A stretch of DNA of 64,000 nt, taken from an uncultured Bacilli bacterium (GTDB taxonomy: Bacteria > Bacillota_I > Bacilli_A > RF39 > UBA660). Positions 34,317 through 45,163 of this stretch are shown here, piece by piece. The position numbers were made by a program, and so were the translations under genes. Each line of letters starts with the position of its first letter. The first letter of the stretch is position 1. The notes beneath the pieces are model-generated. The model did no database searches. It was not told the DNA's origin and saw only the letters and a list, made by a program, of their open reading frames with translations. The stretch is from NCBI GenBank assembly GCA_910577505.1, contig CAJTLN010000001.1, positions 434,001-498,000 of the forward strand, given 5' to 3'.

Positions 34317-37300
34317 TTTAATTAATACTAGGTCTTCTTCTGGAATTCCAAAACTTATTGAACCAAAATCTCTATCAGCATCTAAAGCAGTAAGTACTAA
34401 ATTAGACCCAATTTTAATTTTTTTCTTAGTTTTTCTACCATTAAATGATAGAGTAGAATCACTAAATACAAATTTATCTCCTTCAATATCGTCTGGATAA
34501 ATTCTGCCATCAATACCTTGTTCAGTTTTTACAAATATTACTTTGCTACTTATATAAGTAACATGTGCATTAAACTTTTCACCTAAGTGAGACAACATAT
34601 ATTTTATCATTTCAAATTCATTAGCGTCACGTTCAGCTTGATCTGCATTTCTTTCTTTACGAGAAATATGTTGACAGAAAGCATCCATTGTCTCAAGGAA
34701 TTCATCAAAATCTTTAATATTAAATTTATTATCTCTTTGCATTCTTAAATTATAATGACCGCGTAAATCAGCTGCTCTTCTAATAGGACTTGTAAAGTGT
34801 CCATAATTTTGTAATCCTAAACCAAAATGTCCAATTTTTTCAACGTCATATCTAGCTCTAGGCATAGCACGAAGTATTATGTTAGCAGCAACACTTCTTT
34901 CATCCATATCATCAATTTGACTTAATATTTGTTGAATAATTTTACCATTTGTAATATCATGTGTAGCTTTAACTTTTATACCACTCTTATCTAGCATTTC
35001 AAACGCTTCTTCAACTTTTTCTTCATCAGGAATTTCATGAACTCTAAGAGGTGCAGGAATAATCATATAATTAGCGTAACATTCATTTGCAAGTAGCATT
35101 AAATTTTCTATAATTTTTTCAGCAGTTCTTTGTTCTTTTTGTTTAAATTGTAGTGGATTTCCATTTTCGTCCATTTCGATTTCTAAATCATTAGAACCAA
35201 AGTTAACATATCCACGTCTTTCTTTAACTTTTTCTAATTTTGCAGATAATTTTCTCATAATATCTAAAGCATCATAGAATTCTTCATATCCATCAACCAT
35301 TTGATTATCTTCGAATATAGTATTAACATCTTCATATGTCATAGCTTTTCTAGAATTTATAATACTATCTACAAAGTCATATTTAACAATTTGTCCTTGT
35401 GGTGTAACTTCCATAATACAGCTAAAAGTAAGTCTGTCAACGCCTTCATTTAATGAACATATTCCATTAGATAATTTATGAGGAATCATAGGTATTACAG
35501 TATCAGCCATATAAACACTAGTAGCACGCATTAATGCCTCTTCCCATAATTGCATTCCAGGATGTACATAATGTGTAACATCAGAAATATGAACACCAAC
35601 AATATAATTTCCATTATCGGCAATTTCAATACTTACAGCATCATCACGATCTTTAGTCTTTGCCCCATCTATAGAGAATATTAATTTATCTGTTAAATCA
35701 AGTCTTCCTTTTTTTTCTTGAGTAGAAACTTCAGTAGGAATTGCTTCTGCTTCTTCAATTGCCTTTTCAGAAAATTCTATAGCAATATTATTTTCGATAG
35801 CAATAATTTTCAAATCAGCATCTGGATCATCTTTGTGTCCAATATTTTTGACAAATTCTGCATAAAAACAATTTTTATTACTAAGTTGGTCAATCCTTAC
35901 AATAATTCTGTCACCTTCAACTAAAGGTTTCATAGAGCTTGGGTTTATCTCAATTGGATGATCAAGCTTTGCATTAAATGGTCTCAAATAATAATTTCCA
36001 AGTTCATCTTGACAAACTTCTACAACTACAAGGCCATCTTTTCTTTGAATAATTTTTTCTACTTTCGCGATAATATGTCCACTTTTAACTTTTTTTGTAG
36101 GTCTAATTACAACAATATCACCATCTAAAGCATCATTCATATCTTTAAATTCAACTTTGAATCTTTTACCATCATCAGTAGTTATATATCCTTCATCATA
36201 TTTATTTACATTAATAACACCTTGAACTAAACCAAGATCCTCTGGGAATGCACTATATAAACCATTCTTATCAATATATATTTGACCATTTTGTTCTAAA
36301 ATTTCCAATGCACTTTTTAAATCATCACCATTTATATCTTTAAATGTTAAAAGTTTTCTTTGTAACTCACCAAATGAATATTTTTTTGACTTAGATTCTA
36401 ATAAAAACTTATTTAATAACGCCAATATTTCTTCGATTGATACTTTATCAATTATTTCAATTTCATCATCGGCCATTACAAAAATTCTTTTTTCAGCATT
36501 TTCTTCACTATTAGCAATTTCTTTTTCAATAGTAAATTCATATTTTGCATCATAACAGCTTTTTTCAGGCATTCCAATTCTTACAACAATACTAGTACCA
36601 GCCTCTAATTCATTAATATCTATACCATTTAAATTTAAAGGTAATGCTAATCTAGAACAAGGAACTAAGACTTTTTTACCTTTTTTTAATTGAACTTTAC
36701 AAGTTAATAAACCATCTTTTCTTTGAATAATTTTATCAACTTTACTAACAATGTTTCCTTGATACATTCTGTTAGTAGGTTTAATAACAACAATATCACC
36801 ATCTAATGCATCTTTCAAATCATTAGGATGAATATAATATTTAACTCCTAGCTCAGAAGTTATAAATCCTTCATTATTTTCGCTAATAGTTATCGGTCCT
36901 TGTACAAATCCAATTTCATCAGGGAAAGATCTATACTGACCATTTTTCACATAAACTTTACCTTCTATTTCTAATTCTTTCAACAATCTTGTTAATTCTT
37001 CCATGTTGCCAATTCTCTCAACAAATTCTGCAACATATAAGTTTTCACTTTCATTTTTTTCTAGTTTTACTAAAAATCTATCATCTCTGCCATTTATTTT
37101 TAAATTATTAGCATTTATTACAATAATTTCATTAAAATTTTTACACCATGTCTTTAACGCCATCTCATTACTTAAAAGTTTTGGACTATTTTGTTTTTCA
37201 TCATCGATAGATGCTGCATAAAAACCTTTATAACAAGGCTCTGTTTCAATAACTTTACAAACCTTTCTAAAAAGTTCATACGCGCTATTTGATTTTCCTT

Positions 37301-37358
37301 TTTGACCAGGAAAATTTAGTGCTAATAATATATACTCTTTTAATTCTTTTTCATTCAT
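34296..37358 (-). CDS. rnr: Ribonuclease R with duplicated N-terminal RNA-binding module
   Basis: A processive 3'-5' exoribonuclease that degrades structured RNA; about 1020 residues versus about 750-815 usual. The RNB catalytic domain carries SIDGAKTKDRDDAVSIE with the metal-binding aspartates, later HISDVTHYV and SPIRRAADL. A C-terminal S1 domain reads FNAHVTYISSKVIFVKT. Ahead of it the winged-helix/cold-shock module is present twice: compare FPDEIGFVQGPI with FPEDLGLVQGVI, DALDGDIVVIKPT with DALDGDIVVIRPT, and KIIQRKDGL in both. The frame opens at 37418, but GGAGGG before ATG at 37358 and the protein start MNEKELKEYILLAL favour the shorter form. Another about 100 unknown residues precede module 1. 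Confidence 0.93.
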   Translation of the reverse strand: MNEKELKEYILLALNFPGQKGKSNSAYELFRKVCKVIETEPCYKGFYAASIDDEKQNSPKLLSNEMALKTWCKNFNEIIVINANNLKINGRDDRFLVKLEKNESENLYVAEFVERIGNMEELTRLLKELEIEGKVYVKNGQYRSFPDEIGFVQGPITISENNEGFITSELGVKYYIHPNDLKDALDGDIVVIKPTNRMYQGNIVSKVDKIIQRKDGLLTCKVQLKKGKKVLVPCSRLALPLNLNGIDINELEAGTSIVVRIGMPEKSCYDAKYEFTIEKEIANSEENAEKRIFVMADDEIEIIDKVSIEEILALLNKFLLESKSKKYSFGELQRKLLTFKDINGDDLKSALEILEQNGQIYIDKNGLYSAFPEDLGLVQGVINVNKYDEGYITTDDGKRFKVEFKDMNDALDGDIVVIRPTKKVKSGHIIAKVEKIIQRKDGLVVVEVCQDELGNYYLRPFNAKLDHPIEINPSSMKPLVEGDRIIVRIDQLSNKNCFYAEFVKNIGHKDDPDADLKIIAIENNIAIEFSEKAIEEAEAIPTEVSTQEKKGRLDLTDKLIFSIDGAKTKDRDDAVSIEIADNGNYIVGVHISDVTHYVHPGMQLWEEALMRATSVYMADTVIPMIPHKLSNGICSLNEGVDRLTFSCIMEVTPQGQIVKYDFVDSIINSRKAMTYEDVNTIFEDNQMVDGYEEFYDALDIMRKLSAKLEKVKERRGYVNFGSNDLEIEMDENGNPLQFKQKEQRTAEKIIENLMLLANECYANYMIIPAPLRVHEIPDEEKVEEAFEMLDKSGIKVKATHDITNGKIIQQILSQIDDMDERSVAANIILRAMPRARYDVEKIGHFGLGLQNYGHFTSPIRRAADLRGHYNLRMQRDNKFNIKDFDEFLETMDAFCQHISRKERNADQAERDANEFEMIKYMLSHLGEKFNAHVTYISSKVIFVKTEQGIDGRIYPDDIEGDKFVFSDSTLSFNGRKTKKKIKIGSNLVLTALDADRDFGSISFGIPEEDLVLIKGRKRGA
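35895..37007 (-). repeat. Intragenic duplication in rnr (two wHTH/OB modules)
   Basis: Module 1 is encoded at about 36573-37007 and module 2 at about 35895-36371. At protein level they share long stretches such as LDGDIVVI(K/R)PT and KIIQRKDGL. The copies are clearly diverged, so the duplication is not recent. Confidence 0.85.
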
Positions 37359-37561
37359 GACCCAAACCCTCCATCTATAAATATAAAATAGCACAATAAA
37401 ATCATAAAGTAAATTCATATATTAATTTTTTGCCATAATATTTTTTTATAGGTTAAAAAAAAGAAAAAAAATGCTTTTTACTCTTCAAAAATAGCCCAAA
37501 AAATATTTTGATTTTCTATTCTTTAGATTCTTATTATGATAAAATTAAATAGGTGATAAGT

Positions 37562-39943
37562 ATGTTTAAAAACAACCAAATAATCATAACTTCTAGTATT
37601 AACAAAAAAAACTTATTAAAAAAATTAAATAAAGAACTACTTAATATAAAAATATATTCAATAAATGAATTCAATAAATTATATTATTTTGATTATCAAG
37701 AAAATGCTATTTATTATGTTATGAATAAATTAAATGTAAAGTACGAAATAGCAAAAATATATATTGATAATATGTTTTATGTTGAGTCAAAAGAATATAA
37801 AAATAACAAATTGTCTTTTTTAGTAGCTCTAAAAGAAGAATTACTTTCTAACAAACTATTAAAAGTAAATAAACTATTTATTAGTACTTTAAAAAATAAA
37901 TCTATTGTTTTTTATAATCTTCCTTTAACTAAGGAATTAAAACATTTAATTTCATTATTATCTATTAACAATGAAGTAACAATTATGAATGATGATGTCT
38001 CTTCTAATCATCATACGATATATGAATTACAAACTATTGAAGATGAAGTAGAGTATGTTGCCAATAGTATTTGTAAATTAATAAAGAAAGGAATATCTCC
38101 TGACAAGATTTTTTTAGTAAATTTAAACGATGAATATCGCAAACTTATTAAAAGAATATTTCCTATGTTCAATATACCTTATACCTTGGATAATACTGAA
38201 TCAGTTTATGGGACTTTTATTTCTACTAAATTTTTTGAAAACTATAATAGTGATTTATCCATTACTTTAGAAAGTATTTCTAAATATGTTGATTCTAATT
38301 GCTCAGAAGATATTTTTAATAAAATCATAAACATTATTAATAAGTATACTTTTGTTGATGATAAAGAACTAGTAAAAGAAATGATAAAGTATGATTTAAA
38401 AAAAACTAAATTAAATAGGATAGATATTCCAAACTCTATTCATGAAGTAAATTTAAAAGATACTATATTTAAAGATGATGAATATGTTTTTGTTATGTCT
38501 TTTAATCAAGGAATTATTCCAGTTATATACAAAGATGAAAATTATTTAACTGATAATGATAAAAAAGAATTAAATGTTTCTTTAACTGTTGATAAAAATA
38601 ACTTAGAACGTCAAATAATTTCTAATAAATTAAATTCTATCAACAATTTAGTAATTACATATAAGAAAAATGCTAATGGTGAGGAATTTAGTATTTCTAG
38701 TTTAAATGAAATATTAAATTATGAAGTAGAAAAGACTGAAGCACCATCATTAGATAATTCAGATATTTATAATCAAATTAAATTAACATCACTTTTAGAT
38801 GAATATTATAAATATGGTACTAAATCAAATCTTTTAAGTATTTTAAATAATCATTATTCCAATTTACCTTACAATACTTATAAACATAATTTTACAGGAA
38901 TATCTTCTTTAGATTTAAAAGAGTATCTAGATAATAAATTAACTTTATCATATAGCAGTTTAGATAAATATTTCCGTTGTCCATTTTCTTATTACATAGG
39001 TAACATTTTAAAGTTAAATATTTATGAAGAAACGTTTTATCAATTGGTTGGAACTTTATTTCATAGCATTTTAGAAAAGTTCAATAATAGTTCTTTGTCT
39101 TATAATGAATTATGGAATAATGAAGTAGCTAGTCTTAATCATGAGTTTACAAATAAAGAATTTTTCTTCTTAAATAAATTAAAAGAAGAATTAAAATTTA
39201 TTATTGAAGTTATTAAAGAACAAGAAAATTTCACTGAATTACATGATGAGCTTCATGAAGAAAGAATTTATACAAGTATTTCCGGTGATATTAAAATAAC
39301 TTTTACAGGTATTATTGATAAAATAAAATATAAAAAAGAAGATACTGAAACCATTATAGCCATAATTGACTATAAAACAGGAAATCCAAATCTCGACTTA
39401 ACAACAATCCCTTATGGAATTGGTATGCAGTTACCAATATATCTTTATCTCGCGCGTAATTCACATAAATTAGAAAATGTCAAAGTAGCTGGATTTTATC
39501 TTCAAAAAGTTTTAAATAATGAAGTATCTGTTGATAACACACATAGTTATGAACAATTAAAGAAAAAGAATCTTTTATTACAAGGATATTCTAATGAGGA
39601 TATGGATATTCTATCAAAATTTGACAACTCTTTTATGGATAGCAATATTATAAAGAGTATGAAAGTAAAAAATGATAATTCATTTTATTCATATACAAAG
39701 GTCCTATCTTCAGAAGATATGGACTATATAGCAAGTCTTGCTGAAGAGAAAATAAAAGAAGGAGCCAAGAAAATTTGTAATGCTGAATTTAATATTTCTC
39801 CTAAAAAAATAGGTAAAATAAATTTTGGTTGCAATCTATGTAAATTTAAAGACATATGCTTTCATACAAATGATGACATTGAAGAACTAAAACCATTAAC
39901 ACAAGAAGACATATTAGGAGGTGAAGCAAATGGCATGGACTAA
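37562..39943 (+). CDS. addB: AddB-like ATP-dependent nuclease subunit (short)
   Basis: A 793-residue partner of AddA in double-strand break repair. The C-terminal nuclease domain is clear: LSYSSLDKYFRCPFSYYIG (first cluster cysteine), GTLFHSILE, the PD-(D/E)XK core IIDYKTG, GMQLPIYLYL, and final cluster cysteines in CNLCKFKDICF. The N-terminal helicase-like half is reduced (usual AddB is about 1150) and lacks a visible Walker A, so ATP binding by this subunit is unlikely. A GTG at 37553 is part of AGGTGAT, so ATG at 37562 is the start. It overlaps addA by 14 nt. Confidence 0.9.
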   Translation: MFKNNQIIITSSINKKNLLKKLNKELLNIKIYSINEFNKLYYFDYQENAIYYVMNKLNVKYEIAKIYIDNMFYVESKEYKNNKLSFLVALKEELLSNKLLKVNKLFISTLKNKSIVFYNLPLTKELKHLISLLSINNEVTIMNDDVSSNHHTIYELQTIEDEVEYVANSICKLIKKGISPDKIFLVNLNDEYRKLIKRIFPMFNIPYTLDNTESVYGTFISTKFFENYNSDLSITLESISKYVDSNCSEDIFNKIINIINKYTFVDDKELVKEMIKYDLKKTKLNRIDIPNSIHEVNLKDTIFKDDEYVFVMSFNQGIIPVIYKDENYLTDNDKKELNVSLTVDKNNLERQIISNKLNSINNLVITYKKNANGEEFSISSLNEILNYEVEKTEAPSLDNSDIYNQIKLTSLLDEYYKYGTKSNLLSILNNHYSNLPYNTYKHNFTGISSLDLKEYLDNKLTLSYSSLDKYFRCPFSYYIGNILKLNIYEETFYQLVGTLFHSILEKFNNSSLSYNELWNNEVASLNHEFTNKEFFFLNKLKEELKFIIEVIKEQENFTELHDELHEERIYTSISGDIKITFTGIIDKIKYKKEDTETIIAIIDYKTGNPNLDLTTIPYGIGMQLPIYLYLARNSHKLENVKVAGFYLQKVLNNEVSVDNTHSYEQLKKKNLLLQGYSNEDMDILSKFDNSFMDSNIIKSMKVKNDNSFYSYTKVLSSEDMDYIASLAEEKIKEGAKKICNAEFNISPKKIGKINFGCNLCKFKDICFHTNDDIEELKPLTQEDILGGEANGMD

Positions 39944-42900
39944 AGAACAAGAGTCTGCAATAAATGAAACTGGAACTAATATTATTGTTTCAGCAGGAGC
40001 CGGATCAGGTAAAACAGCAGTTTTAACTGCTCGTACAATGCGAATTTTAAATAGCGGAACTCACGTAAATGAACTTTTGATTTTAACATTTACTAAAGCT
40101 GCTGCTGGAGAAATGAAAGAACGTATTAGAAAATCAATAAAAAAAGGTATTACAGATAATCCATCTTTAGCTAAAGAACTAGAATTAATTGATCAAGCCT
40201 ATATAACAACATTCGATTCATTTGCTTTATCTGTTGTAAAAAAATATCATTATCTTTTAAATATTTCCAATAATATAGGTATATCTGATGCTTCAATCAT
40301 TGACTTAGAACGTATACGTATTATGGATGAAATATTTGACAAACATTATACTAAGCCAGATGATAACTTTAATAAATTAATTTATGATTTCTGTGTTAAG
40401 GATGACATAGATTTAAAAAACTCTATTTTAAAAATAGCATCAAAAGTTGATGCATTTCCAAACAGAGAAGAGTATATTGATACTTATTTAGAAAACTATT
40501 TTAGTGATGAATTTATTCAAAGCTGTCTAGTTGAATATGAATATTTACTAAAAGAAAAAGTTAAAGAAATAGAACATTTATCTTATAAATTAACATTATT
40601 AACAGATGGTAATTATGAAGCTAAGCTTTGTGAATCACTAAGTGGTCTATATAAATGTAAAACAATCGAAGATTTTTATCAGAATATTGGTCTAGTAAAG
40701 TTGCCAAATCTTCCTCGTGGAAGTGAAGATGAAGTAAAAAATGCTAAAGATAAATTAAAATCTTTAATAGATGAACTAAAAACAACTATTTCTACATACG
40801 GAAATAAATCTACTATTTTAGAATCTATATCTAGCATAAAAAGCTATGTAACAATAATTATAACAATCATAAAAGAATATCTTTCTTCTTTTCATAAATA
40901 TAAAGAAGAAAATGAAATATATGACTTTCAAGATATTGCATTGTTAGCAATAAAAGTTTTGAAAGGAAATGAATCAGTTCGTAATGAATTACGTGATACT
41001 TTTAAAGAAATAATGATTGATGAATATCAAGATACAAACGATATTCAAGAAACATTCATTTCAATGATTGAAAATCATAATGTTTATATGGTTGGAGATA
41101 TAAAACAAAGTATTTATCGTTTCCGTAATGCTAATCCTTATATATTTAAAAATAAATATGATAACTATGCTGTTGGCAAAAATGGTATGAAAATTGATCT
41201 TGTAAAAAATTTCCGTTCACGCAAAGAAGTATTATCAAATATCAATGAAGTCTTTAACTTAGTTATGGATAATAAAATAGGAGGAGCAGAGTACCACGAA
41301 TCCCACCAAATGGTATATGGAAATACTTCATATATTGAAGAAGGTCTAACTGATTATAATTATGATTTTGAAGTTCTAGAGTATATAGAGCCAGAAGATA
41401 AAAAGTATTCCAAAGAAGAAATAGAAATATTCGCCATAGCCAAAGACATTAAAGAAAAAATAGAATCAAAATATCAAGTCTTCAATAAAGATGATAAAGT
41501 ACTAAGAAATATTACATATAATGACTTTGTTATTTTAATGGATCGTACAACAGATTTTGATCTTTATAAAAAAATATTTGAATATGTAGGTATTCCATTA
41601 ACACTATATAAAGATGAAAAGTTAAATAATTCAGATGATATATATATTTTAAAAAATATAATTGATTTTATTGTTAAAATCAATCTTAAAGAATTAGATT
41701 CAGAATTTAAATATGATTATGTAAGTATAGCTCGTAGTTATTTGTTTGAACTTAGTGATCAAGAGATTTTTGAATCATTTAAAAATAATAATTTTTATAA
41801 TAATATTGTCTATGAAACATTTGCTCCTCTAAGTAAAGAGATAACAAGTACTAGTGTTAGTTCTCTTTTAGAATTGATAATAGAAAGAACCAATATGTAT
41901 GAAAAGTTTATTAAAGTAGGTAATATTGAAGCTTCCATGACCCGTATTTCTAAATTGTTTGATATAGCAGCAAATTTAAGTAATCTAGGCTATGATATTT
42001 ATACTTTTAGAAATTATTTAAATGAACTATTAGCAACTGATTATGATATGAAATATAGTGCCACAAATACTGGTTCTAATTCTGTAAAAATAATGACTAT
42101 TCATAAATCAAAAGGACTTGAATATCATATCTGCTATTATAGTGGTCTTTATAAAGGATTTAATATCAGTGATTTAAAAGAACGTTTTCTATTTGACAAT
42201 AAGTATGGAATCATAACTCCGTATTTTAAAGAAGGTATAAATGAATCATTAATTAAATATTTAGTAAAATATCATTATTTAGAAGAAGAAGTATCAGAAA
42301 AAATCAGATTATTCTATGTAGCTCTAACTAGAGCCAAAGAAAAAATGATTATTCTAACACCAATAGTTGAAGAAGAAATAAATGACTTAGATGAGAATAA
42401 CACTATTGACATTACTTTACGTCGAAAATATCGTTCATTTAGTGATATTTTAAATTCCATTAAACATAATATCTTAAAATATTATAAAGAACTAAATATT
42501 AACGAATTAAATCTAACAAAAGATTATCTATATAGTAATAAATCACTAAGTAAAATAGAAAAAATAAATACAGAAGATTTTACTGTAACGCCAATAAAAA
42601 TTGACCAACAAAAAACTATAACACAAGAACATTTCTCTAAAAATCTTCATGAATTAATAACTAAAGATATAAATAAAAATATTGAATTAGGATTAGAAAT
42701 GCATGAATCATTAGAATACACTGATTTTAAAAATCCTAATTTAGATTTGATTGAAAATAATTTTATTCGTAATAAAATAGATAAATTCTTACATATTCCT
42801 TTACTAAATAACTTAAAAGATGCTAATATTTATAAAGAATATGAGTTTATATATAACGATGATAATAGCGAATATCATGGTATAATAGATTTAATGATAG

Positions 42901-43067
42901 AATATGATGATCATATTGATATAATAGATTACAAATTAAATAATATAAAAGATGAAAATTATTTAAAACAATTAAATGGATATAAAAATTATATTAAAAC
43001 ACTAAGTAATAAACCAATTAATATGTATTTATATTCAATTTTGAGTGAAACATTGGAGAGTATTTAA
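39930..43067 (+). CDS. addA: AddA ATP-dependent helicase/nuclease
   Basis: A 1045-residue UvrD-type helicase with a C-terminal nuclease. Walker A: VSAGAGSGKTAVLTAR; motif II: EIMIDEYQDTND; motif III: VGDIKQSIYRFRNANP; motif V/VI: IMTIHKSKGLEYH and LFYVALTRAKEKM; nuclease core: DIIDYKLNNI with the preceding EYHGIIDLMIEY. It works with AddB to resect DNA ends at Chi-like sites. AGGAGGTGAAGCAA before ATG at 39930 decides the start. Length is somewhat below the usual 1200. Confidence 0.95.
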   Translation: MAWTKEQESAINETGTNIIVSAGAGSGKTAVLTARTMRILNSGTHVNELLILTFTKAAAGEMKERIRKSIKKGITDNPSLAKELELIDQAYITTFDSFALSVVKKYHYLLNISNNIGISDASIIDLERIRIMDEIFDKHYTKPDDNFNKLIYDFCVKDDIDLKNSILKIASKVDAFPNREEYIDTYLENYFSDEFIQSCLVEYEYLLKEKVKEIEHLSYKLTLLTDGNYEAKLCESLSGLYKCKTIEDFYQNIGLVKLPNLPRGSEDEVKNAKDKLKSLIDELKTTISTYGNKSTILESISSIKSYVTIIITIIKEYLSSFHKYKEENEIYDFQDIALLAIKVLKGNESVRNELRDTFKEIMIDEYQDTNDIQETFISMIENHNVYMVGDIKQSIYRFRNANPYIFKNKYDNYAVGKNGMKIDLVKNFRSRKEVLSNINEVFNLVMDNKIGGAEYHESHQMVYGNTSYIEEGLTDYNYDFEVLEYIEPEDKKYSKEEIEIFAIAKDIKEKIESKYQVFNKDDKVLRNITYNDFVILMDRTTDFDLYKKIFEYVGIPLTLYKDEKLNNSDDIYILKNIIDFIVKINLKELDSEFKYDYVSIARSYLFELSDQEIFESFKNNNFYNNIVYETFAPLSKEITSTSVSSLLELIIERTNMYEKFIKVGNIEASMTRISKLFDIAANLSNLGYDIYTFRNYLNELLATDYDMKYSATNTGSNSVKIMTIHKSKGLEYHICYYSGLYKGFNISDLKERFLFDNKYGIITPYFKEGINESLIKYLVKYHYLEEEVSEKIRLFYVALTRAKEKMIILTPIVEEEINDLDENNTIDITLRRKYRSFSDILNSIKHNILKYYKELNINELNLTKDYLYSNKSLSKIEKINTEDFTVTPIKIDQQKTITQEHFSKNLHELITKDINKNIELGLEMHESLEYTDFKNPNLDLIENNFIRNKIDKFLHIPLLNNLKDANIYKEYEFIYNDDNSEYHGIIDLMIEYDDHIDIIDYKLNNIKDENYLKQLNGYKNYIKTLSNKPINMYLYSILSETLESI

Positions 43068-43082
43068 AAAAGGAGGTAAAAC

Positions 43083-44720
43083 ATGGCAAATAATAATGTT
43101 TTTAGTAGTACAAAAGAACACATCTCTTTGATTATTAATTCATTAATTGAAATGATAAAAAATCCTAAATTATCAGTTAACAATAATGCCTTTTTTTACC
43201 GTTTAAATGCTAAAAAAATTTTTTATATTTATATATATCTTTTTAAATTATTAATCAATGAAAAGGATTATATAGAAACGAAATATAATAAATATTTAGA
43301 TCAATTTAATGAACCAGCAAGTTTTGATACTAGAGGAATAACAAATATAAAAAGTTCTAATGAATTTGATTTATTAATGACTATTAAACATAAATTAGAA
43401 CTTAATGGTTATTATTATAATGAAGAAGATAATAAAATTTATTTTAAAGATAATTCATTCATAGATTCTAAATGGCTTTTATCTTTTATTTCACTTTTAC
43501 TAGATAATACAAAAAATAATGATAATAAAGAAATAAATATATGTTATACAATTCCTAATAAAGACTTAAGTAAGGTAACAGATCCTAAAGACAATGAAAT
43601 GTTTCTTTCTGATTTCACTTATTATAGTATAAAAGTTAGACATATTGATTCATCAAAACCTGTTAAAGAAAATAATATCTTAGTAGTAAAAAACGCTGCA
43701 ATTAATTATCTAAAACATTTAAAACAATATAAGCATGGTTTAGAATCAGAAGATTCATATAAAATATTTTATAATTTATTAAAAAAAGAATGCCAAAAAG
43801 ATGGCTTTGAATTACGCGAACAAGTTATGAATTTACTAGAAGCTGACAAAAAGATTTTTGATAAAATATATTCCTTTATGGATGATGAATTCTATAATTC
43901 AGGTTTGAGTAAGCAAGTTCATCTAATAGAGAATATTGTTTGGCAAGCTAGTAATGATATAACTTTACTAGAACACATGAATACTTCAATTGATCATTTA
44001 ATAGATTTTCTAACTATCATAAATTTGAATAAAAAAGATACATATTTAGACATAAAGAAAACTAATGAAATTAATGAAATCCAAATATTATTAATTTTAA
44101 TTAGTAGTAAATTCTTATTAATATATTTAAATAATGATGATGAAATAGATTATAGTTTATTAGATTTATCAAGTATAAAGCCTAAATACATGAATAGTAT
44201 TTGTCGTTATAAAGAACAAGAATTAAAGAATAAATTAAAGAATTTAAGTATTGAATTAACATCTTCTAAAAAGAATCTAGATAAATACAAAAAAGAAAGA
44301 GCTTCTCTAAATAAAGAAAAACTTGGTGATGTTAAATATAAAAAAGAATTAGAAAAATGTGTTAGTAATATAAATAGAGTTAGTATAATAATTGCTCGTT
44401 TAAATTCCAATATTTCTTCCTTAAGTAAAGAATATGAAGATTTAAAAAAAGAACAAAATGAAAAATATCGTAATGTAGATTTATATAATTATAATCATTC
44501 AATAATTAAACATATATGCAATTCAATAATGGGATGTAGTTTTTATTTAAAAACCAATAATAGTGGAGCTTTAATGAGTAATATTATAATATTTGAAGAT
44601 TATGAAAGGACAGATAATTCATTTTATCTAGAAGTATCATTCAAAGAACTATTGAAAATAAGCAGTCAATATCTTCTAAATGGTATTATTGATCAAAATG
44701 ACTTACCCAAATTAGCTTAA
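43083..44720 (+). CDS. Large helical/coiled-coil protein, paralogue family member A
   Basis: A 545-residue protein with no recognised domain and no signal peptide. An N-terminal block includes KLELNGYYYNEEDNKIYF, which aligns with similar blocks in the genes at 50434 and 52330. Then a helical middle (LLILISSKFLLIYLNNDDEIDYS, SSIKPKYMN) and a coiled coil of about 90 residues (ELKNKLKNLSIELTSSKKNL). The C-terminal 80 residues are globular. AAGGAGG precedes ATG, only 15 nt after addA, so it may be the third gene of the addBA operon. Function unknown. Confidence 0.7.
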   Translation: MANNNVFSSTKEHISLIINSLIEMIKNPKLSVNNNAFFYRLNAKKIFYIYIYLFKLLINEKDYIETKYNKYLDQFNEPASFDTRGITNIKSSNEFDLLMTIKHKLELNGYYYNEEDNKIYFKDNSFIDSKWLLSFISLLLDNTKNNDNKEINICYTIPNKDLSKVTDPKDNEMFLSDFTYYSIKVRHIDSSKPVKENNILVVKNAAINYLKHLKQYKHGLESEDSYKIFYNLLKKECQKDGFELREQVMNLLEADKKIFDKIYSFMDDEFYNSGLSKQVHLIENIVWQASNDITLLEHMNTSIDHLIDFLTIINLNKKDTYLDIKKTNEINEIQILLILISSKFLLIYLNNDDEIDYSLLDLSSIKPKYMNSICRYKEQELKNKLKNLSIELTSSKKNLDKYKKERASLNKEKLGDVKYKKELEKCVSNINRVSIIIARLNSNISSLSKEYEDLKKEQNEKYRNVDLYNYNHSIIKHICNSIMGCSFYLKTNNSGALMSNIIIFEDYERTDNSFYLEVSFKELLKISSQYLLNGIIDQNDLPKLA

Positions 44721-44721
44721 T

Positions 44722-45150
44722 ATGAATAAAAAAACGACAAATATATTAGCTTTAACAAATATTATAATCCCCATTATATTATTTATCATTTTATTATTTA
44801 CTAATTTAGGAGAAAATGTTTTATATTACATAGCTTTATCTCTTATAATTGGTTGGGCGATTCCTTATTTTGTCCTTATTATAACTGGTTTATCTATGTA
44901 TAAAATTAATCATCCTAAATTAACATTTGCTTTCAATTTTATTAATATTTTATTAATTATTATCCTAATATTTTTTATTATAAAACTATATAATAATGAT
45001 CTCATAATTTTCTTAGTTGAAAATATAGTAATTTTAGTAATTAGTCTTATTAATTTAATATATTTTATATTATATATAAAGAGAAAACCTGATATTGAGT
45101 CAAAAAAAATAAGGAAAATAAAAGACGAAAATAATGGAGCCATTGTATAA
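44722..45150 (+). CDS. Four-helix membrane protein
   Basis: A 142-residue protein made of four transmembrane helices (about residues 8-28, 33-58, 66-90 and 95-118) with a basic C-terminal tail (KRKPDIESKKIRKIKDE). It starts one base after the stop of the upstream gene with no clear ribosome site, implying translational re-initiation. Not assigned to a family. Confidence 0.65.
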   Translation: MNKKTTNILALTNIIIPIILFIILLFTNLGENVLYYIALSLIIGWAIPYFVLIITGLSMYKINHPKLTFAFNFINILLIIILIFFIIKLYNNDLIIFLVENIVILVISLINLIYFILYIKRKPDIESKKIRKIKDENNGAIV

Positions 45151-45163
45151 GGAGAAATTATTT

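Noticed and set aside
37562..43067. A phage-defence helicase/nuclease pair
   Set aside because: All motifs and gene order fit the housekeeping AddAB repair complex, although AddB is short.
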